Below, piece after piece: positions 34,097 to 39,638 of a DNA stretch of 39,638 bases (its first letter is position 1; each line of letters starts with the position of its first letter). The notes under the pieces were generated by a model. It saw nothing but the letters and a program-made list of their open reading frames with translations. It was not told where the DNA came from and ran no database searches. This DNA comes from Nitrospirota bacterium (lineage in GTDB: Bacteria; Nitrospirota; JACRHJ01). Where the stretch lies: the NCBI GenBank assembly GCA_021789495.1, contig JAJYJM010000004.1, positions 1-39,638 on the forward strand, in the 5' to 3' direction. Made by a program: the position numbers and the translations under genes.

Positions 34097-34972
34097 ATGC
34101 GCCGGACATACCTGCTCGCAATCCTGGCGACCGCCGTTGCAGCCGCCGCTTTCGCCACGCAATACGGCAATAACCCGAACCCGCACGCCTTCACGCAGTC
34201 GGACTGCTTCTCATGCCATTTCACGCTTCCCACGGAAGGCAGCAGCGAGCCGCTCCGCTTCACCGATACCATTACCAACCTGTGCGCGCGCTGCCATGAC
34301 ATGTCAAAGACAATATCGCACCAGGTGGACATAGTGCCGTCGAACCGCGTAAACATCCCTCCCGACATGCCGCTCGACTCACAGGGAAGGATAACCTGCG
34401 TCACCTGCCACGACATCCATGAGGCCTATATCAACCCCCTGACGGGCCGGAGGACTTATTTCCTGAGGCGCGACGTAATCGGCAAGAGCTTCTGCATCAC
34501 GTGCCACAATACGGAGGAAGGCATCAAACAGATACAGATGGATTCGCCCGAGGCTGATGTAAACGAGAACAGCACGTCCGTTCAATTCCACTGGACGGTG
34601 ATGAACAAAAGCCACGGATTCGCCAATTTTGACGTCATAGACCAGAGCGCGGACATCGACCCCCTCTCTCTTGCCTGCCTCGACTGCCACGGCGACGGCA
34701 CAGACCAGAAAACCACCCTGAATATCGGCGTCTTCAATCATGCCGAAGCCGACATCGGCCTGTCTCACCCGATAGGCGCGGATTACGAAACCGAGGCGGA
34801 CGGCAGGGACGATTACGTCCAGGTGGAAAACCTCGACAAAAGGCTTAAGCTGTTCGACGGGAAGATCGGCTGCTGCACCTGCCACGACCCTTACAGCAGC
34901 CAGGTCGACGCCCTGGTAATCGGCACGCCGGACAGCTACCAGGATCTATGCCTCGCCTGCCATATAAAATAG
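34097..34972 (+). CDS. Seven-haem periplasmic cytochrome c
   Basis: A 291-residue protein with a signal peptide (MRRTYLLAILATAVAAAAFA) and seven CxxCH haem-binding motifs whose first Cys is at residues 37, 63, 101, 133, 194, 259 and 285. Extra His residues suited to distal ligands include His30, His75, His108 and His224. It is not a close match to NapC, NrfA or the classic four-haem c3 by eye. It may belong to the doubled-CxxCH (cytochrome c7/NHL-like) class. It should act in the periplasm in electron transfer. It lies between two HAMP membrane proteins with 16- and 10-bp gaps, so the three form an operon. Confidence 0.93.
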   Translation: MRRTYLLAILATAVAAAAFATQYGNNPNPHAFTQSDCFSCHFTLPTEGSSEPLRFTDTITNLCARCHDMSKTISHQVDIVPSNRVNIPPDMPLDSQGRITCVTCHDIHEAYINPLTGRRTYFLRRDVIGKSFCITCHNTEEGIKQIQMDSPEADVNENSTSVQFHWTVMNKSHGFANFDVIDQSADIDPLSLACLDCHGDGTDQKTTLNIGVFNHAEADIGLSHPIGADYETEADGRDDYVQVENLDKRLKLFDGKIGCCTCHDPYSSQVDALVIGTPDSYQDLCLACHIK

Positions 34973-34982
34973 GAGAGACCCG

Positions 34983-35579
34983 ATGGAAAACATTTCCGGA
35001 CAAAGACGCTGCAGGAGACGGAACTATTTCATCAAGAAAGGTTTTCAGTCCCGGTTCGTCGCAAGGTTTCTGGCCCTGGGCGCAGCAGGTTTCGCGGCGG
35101 CGGGATATTTCGTCTACCGTTCCGTAAGCCGGAAAGCGGAGGACCTCTTTTACATGAGCCATATCCGGGTAACCAGCACCTCGGCCCTTGTTATCCCGGC
35201 CCTCCTGAAGGTCAATTTCTGGGTCATGCTCCTGGTCCTGGCGGCGGTCGTAGCGGCCGTGCTGATTATATCGCAGAGACTTACAGGGCCGATATTTCGG
35301 CTCGGCAAGGCGGTTGAAAGAATAGGAAGCGGAGACCTGACCGGCAGCTTCGAGCTCCGCGCGGGAGACGAACTGAAAAGCTTCGCCGACTCGTTCAACA
35401 CGATGAACGGCAGCTTGCGCGAGCAGTTTACGGACATGAAGCGCGAGGCGTCCGCAATAGAATCGTATTCCGGGAAAATGCTTGAAGCGGGAAGGGCGAC
35501 AAAGGAAGAGGCGGAGGATTTCTACAGGCTCTCGTCCGTCTTCGGAAAGAGACTCGATAATTTTAAAATCGGGAGATAG
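34983..35579 (+). CDS. HAMP-domain membrane protein without output domain (downstream of the cytochrome)
   Basis: A 198-residue membrane protein. The N-terminus is basic, and two hydrophobic segments (about 27-45 and 77-98) bracket a short periplasmic loop (about 30 residues). A HAMP domain follows (SQRLTGPIFRLGKAVERI ... LRAGDELKSFADSFNTMN), then an amphipathic helix (EQFTDMKREASAIESYSGKM) to the C-terminus. It lacks any kinase or methyl-accepting domain. AGGAGAG precedes the ATG. It shares architecture with the protein at 33520, so the pair may form a hetero-oligomer around the cytochrome. Function is unknown. Confidence 0.88.
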   Translation: MENISGQRRCRRRNYFIKKGFQSRFVARFLALGAAGFAAAGYFVYRSVSRKAEDLFYMSHIRVTSTSALVIPALLKVNFWVMLLVLAAVVAAVLIISQRLTGPIFRLGKAVERIGSGDLTGSFELRAGDELKSFADSFNTMNGSLREQFTDMKREASAIESYSGKMLEAGRATKEEAEDFYRLSSVFGKRLDNFKIGR

Positions 35580-35597
35580 CGAAAATATGCAAGGGCC

Positions 35598-36485
35598 TCA
35601 ATATCCCCTGACCACCCACGCCGGGTATCCCTCGCGCGCGAGCCGTCGGGCAAGCCCCAGGGCCTGACTAAGCCTCCCGAATTTACCCGCGCGCACCCGC
35701 CTGTATAAGATTCCCTTGACCACAACCCCGGATATTCTCACGTCGCTGTAGCCGAGCTTCAGCCCGGCCAGCAGATGTTCCGCGTTCTCCGGGGCCGTAA
35801 AGGCCCCGACCTGGACGGTATAGAACCCCTTCCCTGAGATATTCCCAATCCTTGCCTGCCTGATATACGAGGCGTCCCGGCCAATCTCCCGGACGATTAC
35901 AGACCCGGTATCGAGCCTCCCTATCGCCCGCGACGCCCCGCGCGAGATGTCCAGGTCAACGCCCTTTACGAACGGCCCACGGTCGTTTACCGTCACGACG
36001 CATTCCTTCCCCGTCTGCGGGTTTTCTATCTCAAGCCTCGTGCCGAACGGGTACGACCTGTGCGCGCACGTCAGGGCGTCCTCGTCGAAAATATCACCCG
36101 ACGCCGTGCGATGGCCCTGGAACCCAGGCCCATACCACGACGCGATTGCAGGGTACGCCGTCCCAGGCGGCGGAGGCGGCTTCGGCGACCCGGTATCCGT
36201 AAGCGGCATACCGTTTCTGTCGTAAAGGACGTAGTTCGTATCAGCTGTTAGTGTTCGTGGAAGGGTGGAAGAGACGCGATTCGTGCTCGTGATTCGTGGT
36301 CGTGCAGACGCGCAGGCGGAGAGGATAAAAAGGCATAGCAGGGTTATAAAAATCCGCCGCGAAATTCCGTGCGGGCCGCAGTTGTCCGGCTCGCTTCCGG
36401 AAGACTCCCTCGCGCAATTGTAAGACTCATTCGCTACGGCAGATAAACTCGCTTCGCTCAGACAATATCTGCCGTGGCCGCTCAT
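35598..36485 (-). CDS. rlpA: RlpA-type septal ring lytic transglycosylase, lipoprotein
   Basis: The RlpA family cleaves denuded peptidoglycan at the division septum. A double-psi beta-barrel (about 110-205) with AIASWYGPGFQGHRTASGD and the catalytic-site segment VTVNDRGPFVKG is followed by a SPOR domain to the end (FYTVQVGAFTAPENAEHLLAG ... YRRVRAGKFGRLSQAL). A lipobox LSAC ends a hydrophobic segment at residue 57, and SRRIFITLL before it resembles a twin-arginine motif. The only standard start in frame is ATG 36485, but its first 40 codons run through a REP-like hairpin, so the N-terminus is doubtful. It runs leftward and ends 18 bp from the cytochrome-cluster gene. Confidence 0.85.
   Translation of the reverse strand: MSGHGRYCLSEASLSAVANESYNCARESSGSEPDNCGPHGISRRIFITLLCLFILSACASARPRITSTNRVSSTLPRTLTADTNYVLYDRNGMPLTDTGSPKPPPPPGTAYPAIASWYGPGFQGHRTASGDIFDEDALTCAHRSYPFGTRLEIENPQTGKECVVTVNDRGPFVKGVDLDISRGASRAIGRLDTGSVIVREIGRDASYIRQARIGNISGKGFYTVQVGAFTAPENAEHLLAGLKLGYSDVRISGVVVKGILYRRVRAGKFGRLSQALGLARRLAREGYPAWVVRGY
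36436..36475. repeat. 10-bp inverted repeat at the rlpA N-terminus
   Basis: ACGGCAGATA (36436-36445) and TATCTGCCGT (36466-36475) form a perfect 10-bp stem around a 20-nt loop containing CTCGCTTCGCTC. This is REP-like intergenic sequence lying inside the extended rlpA frame. Confidence 0.85.
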
Positions 36486-36550
36486 TTCGTCAACACTTGC
36501 ATCTCGGTCATCTTAATATCCGCTCACCGGACACCCTGCGCCTCAAGCTC

Positions 36551-36585
36551 GTCATTCCCGAATGCCTTAATCGGGAATCCAGGTT
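36551..36585. repeat. GTCATTCCCG palindromic repeat
   Basis: GTCATTCCCGAATGCCTTAA followed by TCGGGAATCCAGGTT, one of at least five related elements (12766, 20338, 36551, 36906, 36948). It lies between rlpA and the zinc-ribbon gene. Confidence 0.88.
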
Positions 36586-36598
36586 TTATCCGCTTTCT

Positions 36599-36814
36599 TT
36601 ATAAATCCGACTCCCAGATGTTCAGGCGGCATTTCCTGCAGAACCATTTCGGGACTTCAACGGAAAGCACACAGCCCGCGAGTATCGCCTCGCCCTTCTT
36701 TTCAAGCTCGCGGTACCTCTCGTAGTCCTCCGTGGAACACCGGTATATGATAGGGATTATCTTCTCGGAAGAGCCGCACTGCGGGCAGCTGACTTTCTCG
36801 GTCGTCTTGTTCAT
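36599..36814 (-). CDS. Small zinc-ribbon-like protein of unknown function
   Basis: A 71-residue protein if started at ATG 36814; an in-frame ATG at 36832 would add six residues. It has an N-terminal CPQCG and a C-terminal WFCRKC, whose two CxxC pairs (about 42 residues apart) form a typical zinc ribbon. The helical middle (TEDYERYRELEKKGEAI) also holds a Cys in LAGCVLS. No function is assigned. It lies in a repeat-rich region, is on the minus strand and has no neighbours in an operon. Confidence 0.75.
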   Translation of the reverse strand: MNKTTEKVSCPQCGSSEKIIPIIYRCSTEDYERYRELEKKGEAILAGCVLSVEVPKWFCRKCRLNIWESDL

Positions 36815-36905
36815 GGGCCGACATTTACTCACAATCTAAAGTTATAGTCAATTAATTTCTCAAGCCCGCCATTCGGGCGCAACCGGGGAATCCGTATTTA
36901 TGTCC

Positions 36906-36934
36906 GTCATTCCCGTGAAAATGGGAATCCAGGT
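36906..36934. repeat. GTCATTCCCG palindromic repeat
   Basis: GTCATTCCCGTGAAAATGGG followed by AATCCAGGT. The arms ATTCCCG/(T)GGGAAT fold as a short stem. Only 13 bp separate it from the next copy. Confidence 0.9.
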
Positions 36935-36947
36935 TTCGCCTTTGTCT

Positions 36948-36979
36948 GTCATTCCCGAATAGTTTAATCGGGAACCCAG
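36948..36979. repeat. GTCATTCCCG palindromic repeat
   Basis: GTCATTCCCGAATAGTTTAA followed by TCGGGAACCCAG. It is in the same orientation as the neighbouring copies and resembles the copy at 36551 in its loop (AATnnnTTAAT). Confidence 0.88.
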
Positions 36980-37120
36980 CGACTTTCATAACACCCCTGT
37001 AATGACGATGCGACTTGCTAATAATCTGAAACCAGACACCAGGAGCAAACCTCATCGGTCGGCAAAGTTCACTGTTAATAGCAATTCCGGATTACTTCCG
37101 TAACATGTATATTATTAAAG

Positions 37121-37194
37121 TAAAAACATGGAAAAACCGCGTTTTCCCCACGGTATCGAAAACAGGGTTGTTTTTATGGGGCGGGGCGCGGTTT
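37121..37194 (-). terminator. Candidate terminator of ftsX
   Basis: On the minus strand AAACCGCG (37194-37187) pairs with CGCGGTTT (37141-37134), with an inner CCCCA/TGGGG pair, followed by T-rich GGTTTTTCC and TGTTTTTAC. The loop is long. The outer stem begins inside the last ftsX codons. Confidence 0.6.
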
Positions 37195-37196
37195 CG

Positions 37197-38066
37197 CTAC
37201 ATTTTAAGACTGCGAAAGAAGGCGAAAAAGCTGCCCGTAAACCCAAGCAGCGTCCCGGCAAACATAAGCCCAATCCACACGCCCGGCGGCAGGAAATGCA
37301 CATCACCCGATAGGGTCGGCAGGGCCTTCGACGTCTCTACCCAGCGAACCGTAACATAAAGAAATCCCACGGAAATTCCCGATGCGGCAAACCCCTGGAG
37401 CGCCCCTTCGGCAAGGAACGGCCCCATGATAAACGGCCTTGTCGAGCCGAGAAATTTCATTACTTCTATCTCCGAGGCGTGCCGGAGCACCGCAAGCCGG
37501 AGAGTGCTGTAGCTTATGAAAACCACTCCAATCAGCACGGCCAGCCCAAGGCCAAGCCCGACTAACTCAAAGGAATTAAAGAGATTTTTGAGCCTCCCGG
37601 CCTCTTCCTGGAGATACTGCACATCCTCCACGCCGGGCATGGACTTAAGGCCCTGGATAAGCTTCTCAGCCGAACCGGGCGCCCCTCCGGCCTTAAGGCC
37701 GACATCGAAAGAGGCCGGAAGGGGATTCATCCCCATGCTGTTTATAAGGTCGCCCTCTTCCTGGTCGCTCCCGGAAAAATCCTTTAAAGCCTGGGACTTG
37801 GACGTGTAACCCACCGAGGCCGCGAGCGGGTCGGAACTAAGACGGCCCTCGATGGCGTCCATCTGCGCCGCGGTTACGCCGTCGGAGAGGTATACGGTCA
37901 AGGGGAACTTCTCGTTTGCGGCGGAAAAAGCGCCTTTAATATTAAGAAAAACAACGAGATACGCGCCCAGGAAACCGAATGCGACCGCCAGAGTGACGGC
38001 GGTAAAGAAGCTCGTTATCCTGCTCTCCCAGAGGTTCTTCAGCGCGGTTACAAGAAAATATTTCAT
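37197..38066 (-). CDS. ftsX: Cell division protein FtsX
   Basis: The membrane part of the FtsEX ABC-type complex, which activates peptidoglycan hydrolases during division. The 289-residue protein has an N-terminal membrane helix (about 20-42), the periplasmic domain (about 45-165) with FPLTVYLSDGVTAAQMDAI, and three more helices near 170-190, 215-240 and 262-285, giving the usual four. The cytoplasmic RHASEIEVMKFLGSTRPFI segment is typical. The usual partner ftsE is not upstream; the neighbour 32 nt upstream is a radical SAM gene. Confidence 0.93.
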   Translation of the reverse strand: MKYFLVTALKNLWESRITSFFTAVTLAVAFGFLGAYLVVFLNIKGAFSAANEKFPLTVYLSDGVTAAQMDAIEGRLSSDPLAASVGYTSKSQALKDFSGSDQEEGDLINSMGMNPLPASFDVGLKAGGAPGSAEKLIQGLKSMPGVEDVQYLQEEAGRLKNLFNSFELVGLGLGLAVLIGVVFISYSTLRLAVLRHASEIEVMKFLGSTRPFIMGPFLAEGALQGFAASGISVGFLYVTVRWVETSKALPTLSGDVHFLPPGVWIGLMFAGTLLGFTGSFFAFFRSLKM

Positions 38067-38098
38067 GGGCGTGAATTATATCCGAAAAAGAAAGGTTT

Positions 38099-39436
38099 TT
38101 AAAGAGAAGTTTTTTTCATTATCTTCAGCCTACCCTGCCGCACGAAGCTTTCGACCCATCTGTCCTCCGGGCGGTAGCGCTCGTCTATCATGCGGTCGAA
38201 AACGCCGGGGTCTATCGGGAACTGCGACATCGTCTTTACAACCAGCCCCTCGTCCGTCTCCTCGATAACGTCCTTTGAATAAAATTCCTTCCATGCCCCG
38301 ATATAGCCTTCGTATAGCTCGTCAGGCGTCATAAGGGCGGGCCTGAATACCACGTTCGTGGTGGTGTAGCGGGAGAGGTCGCGGTCGATAATTCGTCCCT
38401 CGGCCTCGAACTTTTCGTGCAGGCGCGTCTTCGGATACGGGGTGAGTATCAAAAATTCGCACTCCTCTATGCCGGTCTTTTTGGCGAATTCGACCGTCCT
38501 CTCGAATACCCCCTTGTCGTCGTAGTCGTATCCGAACACGAACGAGGCGATAAGTTTTATGCCCGCGTCATGGAACCTCTTTATGTTTTCCAGGTGCTTC
38601 TCGGCGGTGGTGAATCCCGCCCGTCTTTCTCCGAAGGACGCCGCCATCCACGGCCCCACGTCCACGTACAGGAGCCAGCAGCCGGATGCCACCAGCCTGT
38701 CCACGTATTCCTTGTCCTGCGCGGCGGCAAGGGGCGCAAGGCCCGTCCATTTCTTCCCCATCCCGGCCATGCCGTCGAAAAGCTCGTAGCTCCTGCGCTT
38801 TGCAAGGTGAAAGTTGTCGTCCACGAAGAAGATATACTCACCCATCTTCTCAAGCTCGGCGAGCGCCTCCTTTATCGGCCTGCCCCTGTAGGACGTCCCG
38901 AAGAGGCCGGGCACGGAGCAGAACTCGCAGTTCACAGGGCATCCGCGGGAGACCTGCATGGACTGCATCGGAATATATCCCTTCCCCGCAAGGAGGTCCC
39001 GCCGTGGCCAGGAGACGTTCTCCATTTTTGGCCGCTCGACGCATTTATAGAATTTATTCATGGAACCGCTTATAAAATCCTTTACAAGACCCTCCCAAGT
39101 CCCCTCCGCCTCGCCTACGACCACCGCATCCGCATGCAGGGCGGATTCCTCCGGCATGAGCGAGGGGTGAAGCCCTCCCAGGACGACGGGAATGTTCTTC
39201 GCCCGGAAACGGTCGGCTATGTCGTATGCGCGCTTTGCCTGGCACGTCATGGCGGAAATCGCAACCATGTCCGCAGGCTCGTCGAAATCGACAGGCTCGA
39301 TGCGCTCGTCCGTGAAGGAAAGCTCAATCTCCGGCGGCGTCAGGGCCGCCACGGTTATCATCCCCAGCGTGTGGATGTACCGCCGGTACTTAAGCGGAAA
39401 ATTTCCCCATTCGGGGTATATCAGTTTAATCTTCAT
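38099..39436 (-). CDS. B12-binding-domain radical SAM protein
   Basis: A 445-residue enzyme. The N-terminal domain (1-120) looks like a cobalamin-binding Rossmann fold (VVLGGLHPSLMPEESALHAD, GEAEGTWEGL). The radical SAM [4Fe-4S] motif is Cys166-Pro-Val-Asn-Cys170-Glu-Phe-Cys173, followed by a TIM-barrel part with FFVDDNFH and YDYDDKGVFERT. I start at ATG 39436, which overlaps the upstream acyltransferase stop (ATGA); a frame from 39463 lacks a ribosome site. Many such proteins methylate or rearrange lipids or cofactors. Coupling to an LpxL-type acyltransferase suggests lipid or envelope modification, which is inference. Confidence 0.9.
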   Translation of the reverse strand: MKIKLIYPEWGNFPLKYRRYIHTLGMITVAALTPPEIELSFTDERIEPVDFDEPADMVAISAMTCQAKRAYDIADRFRAKNIPVVLGGLHPSLMPEESALHADAVVVGEAEGTWEGLVKDFISGSMNKFYKCVERPKMENVSWPRRDLLAGKGYIPMQSMQVSRGCPVNCEFCSVPGLFGTSYRGRPIKEALAELEKMGEYIFFVDDNFHLAKRRSYELFDGMAGMGKKWTGLAPLAAAQDKEYVDRLVASGCWLLYVDVGPWMAASFGERRAGFTTAEKHLENIKRFHDAGIKLIASFVFGYDYDDKGVFERTVEFAKKTGIEECEFLILTPYPKTRLHEKFEAEGRIIDRDLSRYTTTNVVFRPALMTPDELYEGYIGAWKEFYSKDVIEETDEGLVVKTMSQFPIDPGVFDRMIDERYRPEDRWVESFVRQGRLKIMKKTSL

Positions 39437-39638
39437 TTCCAGAACCTCGTGAAACAGTACCACTGGTCGTAATACTGCCCGATATACTTCTCGAAAACCG
39501 CCACAACCTTCTCCAGATTCTCCCGCACGTCCTTTTCCCTGTCGCCGGTATTTACGGCGTAGATCGGCTCCTCGACTATTATCCTGTAGCGGGCGTCCTT
39601 GTCAAGCAGGATGAAAGACGGCAGTATCGGCGCGCCGG
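39433..39638 (-). CDS. LpxL/HtrB-type lysophospholipid acyltransferase, C-terminal end only
   Basis: The first 68 visible codons on the minus strand run from the window edge to a TGA at 39433. They read GAPILPSFILLDKDARYRII and continue to FEKYIGQYYDQWYCFTRFWK before the stop. The ending E-KYI...P/YxQWYxFxRxWK is typical of lipid A late acyltransferases (LpxL/LpxM), which add fatty acids at the inner membrane. The catalytic HxxxxD part lies outside the window. The last codons overlap the radical SAM start. Confidence 0.85.
   Translation of the reverse strand, partial: GAPILPSFILLDKDARYRIIVEEPIYAVNTGDREKDVRENLEKVVAVFEKYIGQYYDQWYCFTRFWK

Larger units (their letters stand above)
36833..37120. 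other. Repeat-rich gap without a gene, between the zinc-ribbon gene and ftsX
   Basis: No gene fits. The left part carries two GTCATTCCCG elements (36906-36934 and 36948-36979). The right part (about 36990-37120) is AT-rich with no structure I can name. Confidence 0.7.

Overview
This is 39.6 kb of a Gram-negative chromosome. It is moderately GC-rich (I estimate upper 50s percent by eye), uses many ATA isoleucine codons, and has no phage or insertion-sequence gene that I can recognise. The Gram-negative calls are lptE, an LpxL-type acyltransferase end, RlpA, murJ and a lipobox lipoprotein. A seven-haem cytochrome, FeoB, a DUF362 ferredoxin-like protein and a B12-binding radical SAM enzyme suggest an anaerobic or metal-active lifestyle. 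The gene orders serine aminotransferase-serA-purA, thrS-infC-rpmI-rplT and leuS-lptE-holA-rpsT would fit a deltaproteobacterial (Desulfobacterota) or Nitrospirota-like lineage, but I cannot assign the organism from sequence alone.

Layout. 1-1.4 kb: the end of a beta-propeller-like gene faces a tRNA-Lys with its own promoter and terminator. 1.4-5.9 kb: a leftward operon of a class V aminotransferase, serA and purA, behind a roughly 280-nt leader filled with short palindromic repeats. 5.9-10.0 kb: a lipoprotein, then a rightward iron block (Fur, FeoB, DtxR-FeoA fusion) with two Fur boxes. 10.1-12.3 kb: a heptad-repeat coiled-coil protein, a DUF362/4Fe-4S protein and an unrecognised partner. 12.3-15.7 kb: thrS-infC-rpmI-rplT and tRNA-Val. 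15.8-17.7 kb: HU and a sigma54 activator. 17.8-22.1 kb: leuS, lptE and holA, with rpsT converging on them. 22.2-26.3 kb: a sensor kinase, murJ and a metallo-beta-lactamase-fold hydrolase, joined by 4-bp overlaps. 26.3-33.4 kb: a complete trp operon (trpE-G-D-C-F-B-A) with a RelE/ParE-type toxin-antitoxin pair wedged between trpD and trpC. 33.5-35.6 kb: a heptahaem cytochrome c between two HAMP membrane proteins that have no output domain. 35.6-39.6 kb: rlpA, a zinc-ribbon protein, ftsX without ftsE, a B12-binding radical SAM protein and the 3' end of an LpxL-type acyltransferase.

Regulation and structure. Many promoters can be read by eye as TTGAC(A/T), a 17-bp spacer and a TA-rich -10. In two places the TGA stop of the upstream gene lies inside the next promoter's TTGACA. 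Translation starts are unusual in places: infC probably starts at ATA, rpsT at TTG, and trpC, trpB and the toxin at GTG. Three genes look leaderless. Two families of short dispersed palindromes run through the window: a CCGGTAGACCGG element, including one copy inside the trpF reading frame, and a GTCATTCCCG...CGGGAATCCAG element.

The strongest candidates for new biology are the toxin-antitoxin pair coupled to trpC, the HAMP-heptahaem-HAMP cassette, the dispersed palindromic element that enters a coding sequence, and the FeoB locus bracketed by two different iron-regulator families.
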